Positions 1 to 12,024 of a stretch of DNA of 64,000 nucleotides are shown piece after piece. Under the pieces are notes generated by a model. The model ran no database searches. It was not told the DNA's origin and worked only from the letters and a program-made list of their open reading frames with translations. How positions within the stretch are numbered: the stretch's first letter is position 1; the number at the start of each line of letters is the position of its first letter. The translations under genes and the position numbers were made by a program. Source of the stretch: Fremontodendron californicum (Eukaryota > Streptophyta > Magnoliopsida > Malvales > Malvaceae); contig JAULJL010000047.1 in assembly GCA_030761205.1 (NCBI GenBank), forward strand, positions 3,506,543-3,570,542. The letters are read 5' to 3'.

Positions 1-582
1 GCACTTGAAAAAGGTTAAAAGAAACTGGAGTCAATCTATGGCAATATTTTGATGAGTATTGTTCTGAATTTCTGATAGTAAAGTTACATTGTCAGACTTG
101 ACAAAAGACCGTTCTATTGTGTTGGTTTTAACATGTGACTGCTTGGTTAGGCAAATTTGCAAGTTGAAGCAGTCTAGGTGGTTTAGGTTGTCAAGGCGTA
201 CGTCTAAGCGTGCCTACGCCTTGCACCTTAGCTTAAGATAACAAAAGCGCCTCAGAACCTTTCGGGCGAGACGCATTTGATCAGGCGCACGCCTGATGCG
301 CATAGGCACGCTTTTTTGTAAGGCGATAGGCATAAAAAAGACCCGCCTGATTGAAGTTCTCTATAGCTTCTTTTATTTTAACTTTTTTCATTGGATGTAC
401 CTTTACTAGTAAGAAAAGGGATAGTATCAAACTTTCTACTTCTTAATATTTGAGTATTCAACAACAAACATGAGACCATAAGGAAATCATGCATATTGGC
501 TAACAAAATTTTTTTGCATGTTTTGAAGATAAATCGGATCATTCTTTAGAGTTTATTATCATAATTATATATCTTAAGCTTA

Positions 583-613
<31 letters not shown>

Positions 614-1164
614 CAAACACATATACATATTACGTCTTACTTCACTCAGGCGAGTATTTTTTTTGCGCCTTGCGCCTGAAGTAATATAAGGGTTCTAACG
701 CCTAGAGTGCGTCTTGCGCCATTAGCAATGCTGGGTGGTTATACTTGAATTTGGCTTGCTAAGACTTGTTGAGCTCCAGATGTATCGTCAGTTCCTTGTA
801 CCATAATTGATCCCTAAATATTTTATCCCCACTCCTTTGCCTGCGTCCTTCTTCTTTCATCATATTGAGCTCAAACTATTATATTATCATTAGATTTTTG
901 TGTTCGAATATGCAATTGTTTATTTTGCCAACATATTGTATTTGGCTAGTTTAAGATTTTGAAAACGGTTGTTCTCTTTTGCAAATGGATTTTTCTATGC
1001 TAATGCAAATGTTAGAAGGGCAATCACTTTTTTTTGTCCCTGTAAAAGTTAACTTATTGAGACTTAATTATGCATCTGCTTCTGTGTAAATTCTTCTTTT
1101 GTCTGCGTTTTGATACGGTGTTGTTTTCTTATTAAGTTGCTCACATAGTTATATGTGCTTTTAG
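1..1164 (+). other. Part of CBR1 intron 1 (no coding sequence seen)
   Basis: The stretch has no recognisable exon and ends in a TTTTAG acceptor in front of exon 2. It holds a degenerate repeat at about 196-725 and a (TA)n run at about 582-608. Its intronic status is inferred from the missing N-terminal exon of the reductase. Confidence 0.6.
196..725. repeat. Degenerate repeat rich in AAGGCG / GCGCCTT motifs
   Basis: The two flanks carry many related inverted words such as CGCCTTGC, AGGCGCACGCC and TTGCGCC. The middle is AT-rich and contains a (TA)n run. This looks like an old fold-back transposon, but no clean terminal repeat or target duplication was found. Confidence 0.4.
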
Positions 1165-4100
1165 GCTGTCTAGATCCAGAGAATTTCAAAGAGTTTAAAC
1201 TTGTCAAGCGCCACCAGCTGAGCCATAATGTGGCAAAGTTCACATTTGAACTTCCTACTCCTACTTCGATTTTGGGACTTCCCATAGGACAGCATATAAG
1301 TTGCAGGTTAAGTTGATTGTATTTATCCTTGTTGATACTTTCCAACTATGTTGCTCCGACTCTTCATTTTTCTTTGAAGTACCCGTGTCCGAGACCCGTA
1401 TCCGGCGCCTGTATCTGGCACATATCCGTACATGGGTATAGGGATATGATCCTCCAAGGACCCTCCAAATACATGGAAATCTTGGAAAAATTGAACATAT
1501 CTGACACTCACACCCGATTCCGAGTAACATAGCTTTCCAAATGCTTCTGATCTAGACTACTAAATAAGTTAGATGTTTTTCGTATTAACAGGGGCAAGGA
1601 TAGCCAAGGTGACGAGGTTATTAAACCATATACACCTACAACATTGGATTCTGATGTTGGTTATTTTGAATTAGTTATTAAGGTACTTTCCTGAAACTTC
1701 TTGCTGGTTGGAGTTGACTTCAGTGTGATATTAACATATCTGGGAGTTCACATCCTATGTTGCTCCGACTCTTCATTTTTCTTGGAGTACCTGTGTCCGA
1801 CACATATTCGAACATGGGTATGAGGATATGACCCTCTAAGGACCTTCCAAATACATGGAAAAACTTGGAAAAAATTTAACATATCCGTATCTGACACTTG
1901 CACCCGAGTCCGAGTAACATAGTTCACATCTACTAACTTTATGATGAAATTTTGCTTGTAAGTAGATGTATCCTCAAGGAAGGATGTCACACCATTTCAG
2001 AGAGCTGCATGTTGGTGATTATCTTGCTGTGAAGGGACCCAAGGTATACAATTTCTTTCATATGAATGCATAAACTGCTCTTGGCTGTAGGGTTCTTGGC
2101 TCCTTTTGTGCCCTGTTTTATAGGGCTGTGTCTGTAGAAAAAGTATGCTGGATAACATTCCTATTGGTATTAGCAACAATGGTTTTTTTTTTTTCCTACA
2201 AGCTAGCCATTTTGGCCTTTGTTCCAACCAGAAATACTAGATTATCCCAATAAAACTCATTGTTACTTTCATTACTGTTGAGTATGATGCAATCTTACCA
2301 AACATTGCAATGCATTTCCTATAGAATATGAACATATCACGTTTGTTTTATATGCGTTCCTATTATTATTGAAGGCTTGCTGCCTAGCTGGCTTTCTTGC
2401 CTCTTCTGAGTTATGTTCGACATGATAATTATTTGGTTCTCATTTCTTTATGTTGTTGTTCTGTGAATTGTTTCTTCCAGGGGCGGTTCAAGTATCAACC
2501 CGGTCAAGTTAGAGCATTTGGGATGATTGCTGGAGGCTCTGGCATAACTCCAATGTTCCAAGTATGTTAGCATTTGTCAACAAATGCTTCTTGTAATGTA
2601 TTTGCTCATATCCGAGTGATGTTGGCTTGCCATATGTTTATAGTTTAACTATAGTCTTTTGCAAGGTTTAAGTGTTTATGTAACATGTTACCCACTCTTT
2701 CTTTTTTTCGGTTTTTGTTTATGATTAGGTAGCCAGAGCCATATTGGAGAACCCAAAAGACATGACAAACTTACACCTTGTTTATGCAAACGTAACATAT
2801 GAGGACATTCTTTTGAAGGTACTTTAATTTACTACTTCTTTGTTGTTAATCTTTATACTACTTACTTTATTGATTAGTCCAAACTAACAAACCTAAAACA
2901 GGTTTCTTCTGTCTTGCCATATGGAGAGAAGAATACAAGCCTGCCTGTATGGGCAACGCTGAGTTAATATTTGGCCCGTCCTGAATGCAATTGTATGCTA
3001 GGCATTATGTTGCTCCGACTCTTCATTTTTCTTTAAGTACCCGTGTCCAATACTCGTATCTGACGCATAGCTAAACATGGGTATGGGGATATGATCCTCC
3101 AAAGACCCTCCAAATACATGGAAATCTAAAAAAAAAAAAATTGAACTTACCCGTATCCGACACTCACACCTGAGTCTGAGTAACATAGCTAGGCAAGACC
3201 TGTTTCTTTTTGGTGCAGCAAGGTCCAAACATAGGATTGGCCAAAACCCTTGCTTATGTCTTTACTACCTAAGGCTAGGCCTTTAGACTCACCTCATAGG
3301 ACCTCGAATGACTCAAAATTTATATTATTTTATAATAATAAGCATCATGGTGGATTTCATTTCCATGTTATCATTATTAGAGATCACATTAAAAGTTTCC
3401 TCACATAGCTGCAATTATTTTTGAATGTTACACATTTAATGTGCAATGGTTATTATCTACGTTGCTCCGACTCTTCATTTTTCTTAAAGTACCCGTGTCC
3501 GACATCCGTGTCCGACGCATATCCACACGAGTATGGAGATATGATCCTTCAAGTACCCTCCAAATACATGGAAATCTTGGAAAAAATTGAACATACCCGT
3601 GTCGGACACATACCCGTGTCAGACACTCACACCCGAGTCCGAGTAACATAGGTTATTATAGCTACCATTGATGTACTTGCACAGGATGAAATACAAGCAT
3701 GGGTGGTTACTGACTAGTTCATAGGTATTAAGAAATGCAATACTTCAAGATGTAAATGGATCAAAATTAAAACTCACTTGATTTATTTGCAGGAAGAGTT
3801 GGATAGCCTTGTCGCCAAGTATCCTGGTCGCTTCAAAGTCTGCTATGTTCTGAACCAGGTTGGATGCCTTTTCTTATGTTGCTACGACTCTTCATTCGAC
3901 ACTCATGTCCGACCCATATCTGGACATGGATATGGGGATATGATCCTCCAAGGACCCTCCAAATACGTGAATATCTTAGAAAAGATTGAACATGCCCTTG
4001 TCGGACACATACCCGTATCCGACACTCACACACGAGTCCGAGTAACATAGGCCTTTTCTATGTGGCAATCTCATGTTTTTCCCATTCTTCATCTGCTCAT

Positions 4101-5590
4101 TGTTTCTGTAAATATCGTCGAAGGCCTAGGAACACAGTAGCTTTATCTAAATCTGAAGTGCCGTTAAATTCTCCCCCCTCTCTTTTTCATGCATAGCAGC
4201 AATGCAAATACAAATATGATAGATAATGCTGTTAAGCTTTTGTCGAAATAAAGAATAATAATGCCAGAAAATTTTCTGCTTTTACTAGAATATGAACAAC
4301 AGTTATTTTTGAAATATAAATACTTTTCAAATGTAGAAAGGACAACCATAGTTGTGCCTGTTAGAGAAATTATTTGAGAAACAAATGGGTCTTGGAATTT
4401 ATGTCCATGATATTACTTATTCATCACTCCATTTGGCTGCACAGATACAATTTCCTCTGATTCGTAATGCAGTTGGTGTGTGGTTTGAACTACTTGAACC
4501 TATGTTGCTCCGACTCTTCATTTTCCTTGAAGTACCTGTGTCCGGCATCCGTGTCCGATGCATATTCGGACATGGGTATGGGGATATGACCCTCCAAGAA
4601 TCCTCCAAATACATGGAAAAACTTAGAAAAAATTGAACATACCCTTATTGGACACATACCCGTATCCGACACTCCAACCCGAGTCCGAGTAACATAGACT
4701 TGAACAATGTCTGATATGTGTTATTTTATTTGAAAATCACGACACTCTTGGACTAATTATTGGTGTTCTTACATGATTTACTGAACTATTCTGGCATGTT
4801 TAGAGTGGCATCCCATACAGCATTTTTGATAAATAAACGTCTCTATTGCTGCATCTCTTTCCATGGGGAGCATGTCACTCGCAATTCTTTTTACTACAAT
4901 CCTGCAATTATCTAATTACAACACAGAATTATGTAGGAATCCACCACTTAAAAATATGAGTTCTACATAATATTTTGATGGATCTTACACAATTCAAGAT
5001 TGCGATTGATTAATTGGACTGCAGTAATCTTGTGGTTGAAGGGCTGCAGTTGGCTTTTTACATACTGCAGGTCCAAGCTAATGACCATTTTATTAACAAA
5101 TTACATTATGATGTTATTTCCTCAGCCTCCTGAAGTGTGGGATGGTGGTGTCGGCTTTGTGTCGAAGGAAATTATTCAAACCCACTGCCCTGCACCGGCA
5201 CCTGATATCCAGGTATATTACCTATTTCCTTACAGTCTTTCTCTCAGTATGCCTGAACTCTGAGCGTTTTATGCCATGTTGCTCCGACTCTTCATTCTTC
5301 TTGAAATACCCGTGTCCGACGCATATCCGGACATGAGTATGGGGATATGATCTTCCAAGGACCTTCCTATATGGAAATCTTAGAAAGAATTGAACATACC
5401 CGAGTCCGAGTAACATAGGTTTTATGTATCGTGCTACTTATATCATGGATTAAAAAGTACCAAGAAGAAATTCTAATTTGATATTTGGGATCTGTAGATC
5501 CTAAGGTGTGGCCCTCCACCCATGAACAAGGCCATGGCTGGACACCTTGATGCTCTTGGATATTCACCTGAGATGCAGTTCCAGTTCTGA
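1165..5590 (+). CDS. CBR1: NADH-cytochrome b5 reductase, exons 2-9 (5' end outside window)
   Basis: Flavoenzyme that passes electrons from NADH through FAD to cytochrome b5, feeding ER or outer-mitochondrial desaturation reactions. Visible exons are 1165-1306, 1592-1682, 1966-2043, 2481-2561, 2729-2818, 3793-3858, 5126-5212 and 5498-5590; all have GT-AG borders and join in phase. The translation starts CLDPENFKEFKLVKRHQLS and ends at TGA after EMQFQF. Visible motifs are GQHISC and KPYTPTT (FAD binding), GGSGITPMFQ (nucleotide-binding loop) and CGPPPMNKAM (NAD-binding end of the ferredoxin-reductase fold). The exon with the start codon and membrane anchor is not found in 1-1164, so the window opens in intron 1. 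Seven copies of MITE family A lie in introns 2, 3, 6, 7 and 8, all in sense orientation. The coding exons show no break. The family call is secure; CBR1 as the particular member is likely. Confidence 0.95.
1346..1532 (+). mobile_element. MITE family A, copy 1 (CBR1 intron 2)
   Basis: Starts CTATGTTGCTCCGACTC and ends GAGTAACATAG, an imperfect terminal inverted repeat. It is flanked by a perfect 8-bp duplication CTTTCCAA (1338-1345 and 1533-1540). The 8-bp duplication and short inverted repeats fit a non-autonomous hAT element. Orientation is sense relative to CBR1. Confidence 0.93.
1755..1922 (+). mobile_element. MITE family A, copy 2 (CBR1 intron 3)
   Basis: Same ends as copy 1, with a perfect 8-bp target duplication TTCACATC at 1747-1754 and 1923-1930. 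Sense orientation. It fills more than half of a small intron and ends about 43 bp before the next exon. Confidence 0.93.
3005..3188 (+). mobile_element. MITE family A, copy 3 (CBR1 intron 6)
   Basis: Full-length copy with a small A-tract expansion. The flanks share GCTAGGCA if the last G of the element is counted with the duplication. Sense orientation. Confidence 0.9.
3457..3651 (+). mobile_element. MITE family A, copy 4 (CBR1 intron 6)
   Basis: Full-length copy of 195 bp with a perfect target duplication GTTATTAT (3449-3456 and 3652-3659). Sense orientation, about 140 bp before exon 7. Confidence 0.93.
3874..4050 (+). mobile_element. MITE family A, copy 5 (CBR1 intron 7)
   Basis: Inserted only 15 bp after the exon 7 donor, with a perfect duplication GCCTTTTC (3866-3873 and 4051-4058). 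Sense orientation. Confidence 0.93.
4500..4697 (+). mobile_element. MITE family A, copy 6 (CBR1 intron 7)
   Basis: The longest copy, 198 bp, with a perfect duplication ACTTGAAC (4492-4499 and 4698-4705). Sense orientation. Confidence 0.93.
5274..5418 (+). mobile_element. MITE family A, copy 7 (CBR1 intron 8), internally deleted
   Basis: Lacks part of the 3' subterminal repeat but keeps both ends and a perfect duplication GTTTTATG (5266-5273 and 5419-5426). Sense orientation. Confidence 0.92.
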
Positions 5591-6375
5591 TCCCTCGAGA
5601 CGAGGTCAAGCTCGACTCCGAATGTCATTTATCATCTTCTTCATCGGTGCGACCAAAGCCATTTGTTGTGTACTCATCACCTGTTCTAGTTGGAACTCTT
5701 TAAGGATTGGAATCAATGGTCTTTACTTCAGTTGCTTTGAACTATTATAATGGTTTTCCATGACCATGTACTGAGGAATGATGTTAGATTTAGTGAACTT
5801 AATAATATCCAAGCAAGAAGAAGACACAATGAGATTCATCCCCGATTTCGGGTAACATGGGTATGATGTTACAGTTATTATTTTGTAGTTTCGACTCTTT
5901 CCGTTGTTAATATTTATCATCATATTTATCGTCGATATTTACTGCAATTAACTACGATAACATTCATTACGTCTTCAATCGCGATAAATACGACAGGTCA
6001 TCGCAATTTAAATCTCTCATCCTTTGAACATTTTTTCCTACTGGTATTCAAAATTCTTTGGCATACACAGTGCATGCCATAGGGTGATCTCAGGGCTAAC
6101 GAGTCAATCTGAAGATGAACAAATTGTAAAGATGTGATTGCAGCCAATTCTCGGGTTGCTAAATTTGGCACTTGTAAAAGCATGTGAGACTGCTGTAGAT
6201 GTTTGAAAATCATGACCAAAATTTTCAGAAGCCTATACCAGAATTTACTTGGAAACATTTCATTTGGTTGCTTTCATTGGAAGTATCAGTCTTCCAGACA
6301 GGCTAATAGCTAGTTTTTACTTAATGCACAGCTAAAACTGGCATTATTAAACATTTTTTAGAAATCATGTAAAAA
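5591..6375. other. CBR1 3' flank, no gene seen
   Basis: The first few hundred bases probably hold the CBR1 3' untranslated region. No polyadenylation site was pinned down and no further coding sequence is convincing. Confidence 0.5.
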
Positions 6376-6538
6376 CTATGTTATTCGGATTCGGATGTGA
6401 TTGTCTGACACGGATATATTTGATTTATTTTAAGTTTTTTCATATATTTGGAGTGTCCTTAAAAGATCATATTCCTATATCCATATTCGAATATGTGTCG
6501 GAAATACTTCAAAAAAATTAAGAATCGAAGTAACATAG
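6376..6538 (-). mobile_element. MITE family A, old diverged copy
   Basis: Starts CTATGTTATTCGGATTCGG and ends AAGTAACATAG, with the centre in antisense family orientation. No matching 8-bp duplication remains, so this copy is older than the intronic ones. It lies about 0.8 kb beyond the CBR1 stop codon. Confidence 0.75.
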
Positions 6539-7315
6539 TGTGGAACAAATCAAAGTTTGGTGAAGCTCTCTATCTCTCAATTTATGGCTACTGAAAGTCG
6601 AGTCGTTGTTTCATATTTCTTTCTCCCAGGTATCATTTTCAACCCAACTGGCAAAGTTATTTAGTTAACTTGTAATAGATTGCTGAAAATCCAGTTTAGA
6701 TAAAGAATTGATTTCCAATATATGTTTGAATGTAAACCAAGAGGAATCATCCTAGTTTCAAATGCTATTTTTGGTAAAATATCTACCTTGAGAAGTGATC
6801 TGTTGGATACATTTAGACTTAGTAATTTTAAATACGATATAGAATATGATATAACACGAACATGATATAAATATACGAACATGTCAAAAGTGTCAAAATC
6901 TAAATAACATGAATTATCAATTTATCATAATTTATATAAATATATAATACTTTAAACATGATTATAACACATAAAATATACACGAACATAATATAAATAT
7001 ATAAATTATCGGATGTAAATCATACATCATGATGATTAAGGATTTATGACATGAAATAATTTTATGCATAAATTTAGATGTTCACTGAAACTGCATTTTA
7101 TACAGATTTGCCTATTGGATTTTGTGTCAGCTACTTTGACAATAATCTATTATTGGGAATTTCTTTTGGAAATATTATTTTAATCATTCAAGATGTAATT
7201 AATGTTCTTGTAAACAAACAATCCTTCTTCGAGTTTAATGTATTTATCAGTGGAAGAGTGGATAGATTTAGATGAGAAATTTTTATGAACTTTCCATTTA
7301 TGCAGTTGAATTAAG

Positions 7316-7525
7316 TAGATATGGCAATTTGATTATGCGAGTCGTGTCTCGTATTTTTTTTTATGTCAGTCGTGTAAATATAAACACAACACAAATATTT
7401 ATGTGTCAAAATCTTATGTATTAAATGTGTTGTATTAATCGTGTTAAAACATGTCGTGTTTATTACATCATTTCGTGTTTACTAAACATATCATATTCAT
7501 ATCGTGTTCAGAATTATCAGATCTA
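7316..7525. mobile_element. MITE family B (TAGAYCTGGCAATT type)
   Basis: Begins TAGATATGGCAATTTG and ends with the inverse AATTATCAGATCTA. The interior repeats CGTGT words. Flanks GAATTAAG and AATTAAG are near-duplicates. Confidence 0.65.
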
Positions 7526-7854
7526 AATTAAGCAATGATATTCATTGAGGACAAAAAGCAATCTCCAAAGATTTTTCAAGATAAAAAAGATTTGGATTGT
7601 TCAAGCAATTTATATGATTGATAGCTTAAAACCCTTTTTAACATCACATTATATAAGATGATTTCTAAATTATAATTATTTCAAGATTGTTGCCTTAAAG
7701 AAGGTTTTAGATAAACATGGAATATTACAATAGATCATCAACTTAACTAGTAATAGAAATCTTGCAAAAACGTCTTTGTTTAGAATTTTGAGTTGATTTT
7801 TCACACTCTTTGAATATTGGTATATCTATCATCATGAATTACTTTTAATATAAT

Positions 7855-8015
7855 TTGGATATAGTTCGTTTTGAAATACTGACATTAAATTTTTTTTAAT
7901 TTCACAAGCGTGATTAAGAGATTACCACATGTTCTATTTTTTTTTTAATTTTTTAAATATATTCTAAAAGTATGTATCATTCTGTTAATTTCACTTGTAC
8001 TAGGACGGATGAGAT
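7855..8015. repeat. Dispersed ~160-bp AT-rich repeat (family D)
   Basis: Shares GATTAAGAGATT.CCACAT, a long T-rich stretch, and a motif like TATGTATCATTCTGTTAA with segments at about 14560, 22065 and more weakly 10150 and 23455. Probably a decayed MITE. Confidence 0.5.
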
Positions 8016-8217
8016 GATTTTTCATTTGGATATATTCAAATACTCAAACTTGTACTATAATTAATTGTCATTCTCTTAAGATTATACCATTTTAAGAATT
8101 GTCTTAATACACAATTATCTTAAGCAATGCTTTATTATTTCGAGATTAAAAATCCCAAACCGACCATTTCCTTAAAAAGTATTAAGTGTGAGAAATATTT
8201 AAAAAGGAAAAAATATA

Positions 8218-8500
8218 AAAAAAAATCTTGAATTATTTTATTTTTTTAAGTAAGTCCTATATTTTTTTATTATATCCAAATAATATTTTATCTTTTGATT
8301 TATACCAAAATAAGATTTTATTTCAAATGAAATATTGATTTATATTAAGGGCTTAATTATGTATAAATTAAAGGTTAAGAGCTTATTTGAGTACAAATTA
8401 AATGTTAAGGACTTATTTGGATGTAAATTAAAATTTAATAATTTATTTGGGTATAATAAAAATATAAAAGTTTATCTAGATAAAATAATAAAATTCAAAA
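8218..8500. repeat. ~30-bp imperfect tandem repeats
   Basis: Four to five diverged units of the form CTTATTTGGRTRYAAATTAA followed by AWRTTAAG lie between about 8345 and 8490. A related block occurs in inverse orientation at about 46860-47090. Confidence 0.6.
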
Positions 8501-8796
8501 TTTTTTATTTTTTATTTAAAAAAAAAAAAGCAAAAATGAATTATGATGGTGTGGTTTACTTTCTTCAAGGATTCAGCACAAATTATCTCCTTTTATGCCT
8601 ATGACTTATGGCCTATGGCTGATCACTAGGGCCAAAATCATGACCCAAAATATCTCATGGTTAAACTTGAAATTCATGATAAGTTTGCACGCGAACATTT
8701 GATTCAATAATTGATATCCGATTGTTAATCTATGAAGATTTTTTTGTTCTTTAATTGCTAAAATATATAAAAAGAGATTTGGGGCCATTTATTTAG

Positions 8797-8890
8797 AAAG
8801 AGTTTTTGTTTGATATATTTATTTGGTGCCATTTATTTGCTAACATTAGTCTCCATCAAATATATATCAAACAAAAAGTCTCATTTATAT
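8797..8890. repeat. Small fold-back repeat
   Basis: The left arm GTTTTTGTTTGATATAT and the right arm ATATATCAAACAAAAAG are inverse over nearly their whole length. The arms are separated by only a few dozen bases. Confidence 0.6.
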
Positions 8891-10311
8891 TTGATCATAC
8901 GGAATGGAAGAACTCAAACCACAATAACATTTTTATAATTAAATGAAATTCAAAATTTTGCACCACTTGACTTGATTAATTAGATGAAATTTCTTCATTC
9001 CAAGCACCAAATTCATCAACTTCTATTTTAATTTCCTTTTTATTTTTAATAAACTTCTATAGGAAAAAAAAAATCTTATACATACATGGAAGAGTCTTAA
9101 AAATTATAAATGAACTCATTTACTATGACAATTATTTTTCTATTTATGAATTAAATTCCATTGAAGAACCCCCTACCCCTCTCCCCTCTCCCTTTCCCTT
9201 TGTACCTCAAATTTTATAATAAAACCACATTAAGTTACACATAGAGAAAAAAAAATTAACTAGAATTTAGTTTGAAGTTCTCATTATCATTGAATCTTAT
9301 ATATATTTGAAAAGGTAACTTATATTACCACAAGCAAGGTTTAATTTAATTGATAAAAAAAAAGGAATTCTTTGATCGTATTATAAAAAAAATATATTTA
9401 TTTATTTATTAAAATCATAGAGTTTTTTCTACAATTTTTTTTTTGTATAAAAAAGATTGCAACTTAAAAATAAAATAAAAAAATATTACAGATGTTGAAA
9501 TTAAAGTCCAAATTTATTAAATGTCATCTTTTAAATATAATTTTATGAATTAATTGAATTAAATCATCCAAAAAATTTCCCTATGCTTTCACTTACTTTT
9601 CTTTTGTGGCCCATATACTTTGCCTAATTTGAAGGCCATAAAGCAATCTCACTTAATGCAATTGGACTTTGTTTGTAAGTGTAACAATTTCATTTTCCCA
9701 CCATTATTGCTTAGATATTGATTTTTAGGCCAAGAGAAAGAGAGAGAACACTAATCATGTTTTTGAAGATTGGACAGAATTTATATTTGCATTCAAAGCA
9801 GTGGGATCATATAGTGATTTGGGGGGCAATTACTAGGATTTTCCTACACTAATCTACTTTCTTAATACCTAATAATTAATATTTTCATATAGATTATCCA
9901 ATTATTACAATTAGTAATACGAAAATGTTAAGAAATGGATCTATAAAAAATTATAATTAATGTATTATCATTTATTTTTTGAAATTCTTAATCTACTCTT
10001 AACTGTAATCTCTATCTATTTGAGATCTCTTGTTTAATGAGAATAATGTATTAAATAAAAAATTAATATCAACAAGTGTATATACACATGTTAACCAAAC
10101 TAAACCCTTATTAAAAGAGTTGGTGAAATTTTTTATACATCGTTGATAAAAATTTTAAATTCTAAAAACGGATTAAAAAATTGATAAGTATGTTTTTTTT
10201 TATATTAATTTAAATATTTTATATTATATTTTACAAGAATATGTGTTATTCTGTTAAATTTATTGGTGAAGTTTTTAACTCTATTGATAATTTTCTTTAG
10301 TAATATTATAG
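8891..10311. other. AT-rich intergenic DNA
   Basis: No gene seen. A SINE-like fragment (family E) lies at about 9430-9575 and a family D relative at about 10150-10310. Confidence 0.5.
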
Positions 10312-10542
10312 TAGACCTGGCAATTCGTGTATTCGTGTTGTATTCGTGTTATTTTTTTGTGTCATAATAGTATTTAATGTGTTATATATCTCTATAAATT
10401 CTGATACGTTAATAATTCCTATTATATAGATTTTGACATGTTTGTGTTTTCGTTTCGTATTCGCAGTTAATTTTTTTATATTGTATCGTATTTTAGTTAT
10501 TTTTTATATCATTTTCGTGTCATATCACAATTACTAGATCTA
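10312..10542. mobile_element. MITE family B
   Basis: Starts TAGACCTGGCAATTCGTGT and ends with the inverse AATTACTAGATCTA. The flanks TATTATAG and TATTATAT match at 7 of 8 positions, consistent with a hAT duplication. Confidence 0.75.
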
Positions 10543-10760
10543 TATTATATATTCATTTGTTCATTGATAGCCAATCATAAATCAGAGCTAAATTGGCCCC
10601 ACATACATTTTCTCTGCTATCTTATAGTGAAAAATTAAAGTTTTTTTTTTCTTTCTTTGAGATGAATAAGTGCTCTCTGCTGTCTAATTAAAACTTGTAG
10701 TTTTTTTTTGGGGTCCCAAATGGGGTAGTAGTGCATATATATTTTGCAATGGAGGAGGGA

Positions 10761-10784
10761 TATATATATATATATATATATATA
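10761..10784. repeat. (TA)n microsatellite
   Basis: Twelve TA units, bounded on both sides by the direct repeat GAGGAGGGA (10752-10760 and 10790-10798). Confidence 0.95.
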
Positions 10785-10787
10785 ATT

Positions 10788-11174
10788 ATGAGGAGGGATT
10801 CAGTTATATTAGTATAAAATTAAATTAGTTTTATATACATCCGTAACTTTTTATACGATTTATATTTTAATAAACCAACTGTTGGATTCAACAATATAAT
10901 TGTACTCGTCGTGCACGTAAAGTTTCGAATCGATCCGATATCTCTATCATATCGATGGAGAATACTGTCTTTTTCAATATATGTTTAAAGGTTGAAAGTT
11001 TTTTTACATTAAACAAATAGTTAAACATTTTTAATTTACTCGAATCTCGACGTGCATGGTTTACGTGAATAGAACATGAAATAAGACGGTCGGATTAAAC
11101 AAATATAATCGTTAAAAATTTATGAAAGTGTGTAAAACTAATTGAGTTTTACATTAGTATAACATCCCTGCTCT
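10788..11174. mobile_element. Micron-like MITE between two (TA)n arrays
   Basis: The two ends are inverse: ATGAGGAGGGATT at the left and, read on the other strand, ATAGAGCAGGGAT at the right. The similarity continues inward for about 130 bases, including TTAGTTTTA and CACGT words. (TA)n runs directly adjoin both ends, as in microsatellite-associated MITEs. Confidence 0.7.
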
Positions 11175-11175
11175 A

Positions 11176-11180
<5 letters not shown>

Positions 11181-11220
<40 letters not shown>
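11181..11220. repeat. (TA)n microsatellite
   Basis: About twenty TA units directly right of the inverted-repeat element. Its twin is on the other side of the element. Confidence 0.95.
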
Positions 11221-11223
<3 letters not shown>

Positions 11224-11399
11224 CATGAGGATCATAACCATTGGAGGTGGCTCTTATCTCACATGCCAACCTTGCAAACTTAAGTAGAGATGATAGTAAT
11301 GCTAGAAAGTGATGTGTAGGGTTTTCATTAAACATTTGGCCTCTGATTAAATTAAAAAAAAAAAAAAAAAATTGTGCACAGTACACACGTATTAAATGG

Positions 11400-11459
11400 T
11401 TTAAGAGATTGTACTAAAAATGTTTATGGGTCGAGTCGGATTGAGTCTAGATATAGTAT

Positions 11460-11495
<36 letters not shown>

Positions 11496-12000
11496 CAAGT
11501 TCGGCTCAGTCCGATAATTCGGGTCTCAAGTTATGTTCATTCCCGCTTATATTTATAAATGGATAGTCCAAACTCATTCATATTTTTTTAATTAAATTTT
11601 AAGATATAGATATATTTAGTATTTATTTAATATAAATTATATAATATATAAATATAAAATTAATATATATTATATAATTGAAAAATCGATCGAGTTGAAC
11701 TCGAGTCTTGAATGTTTGAGTCAAGGTCCAATCTATTTTTTTTTAAGCGAACCTCATTTATTTACTTAAACTTATGCTTTGACATAATATTTTTGTCCAA
11801 TCTTTTTTAAATATCTGATAAATCTTTAAACTTGGACAATAACCTAATTCGTGGGCAAGTTTACTAAGTTATGAGGAATTACTTGTTCTAACCATTTCAA
11901 TGTTAGTCCATTAATTCAGTCCCCCTTGTTATGTTCATTTCCTTAAGAGATAAGAGGCTCCAATAGACCTATGGTTATCACACCATTATATCATTACTTG
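11400..12000. other. Intergenic DNA with degraded GGTCGAGTCGG-type repeat
   Basis: Holds a (TA)n run at about 11465-11490 and words such as GGTCGAGTCGG and ATCGAGTTGAAC, typical of decayed small transposons. No coding sequence seen. Confidence 0.45.
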
Positions 12001-12024
12001 TTTTCCAATTTTGATATTCAACTA

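Noticed and set aside
1346..5418. Family A as a SINE
   Set aside because: No A/B boxes, no 3' tail, and the duplications are consistently 8 bp with inverse termini, which fits hAT elements.
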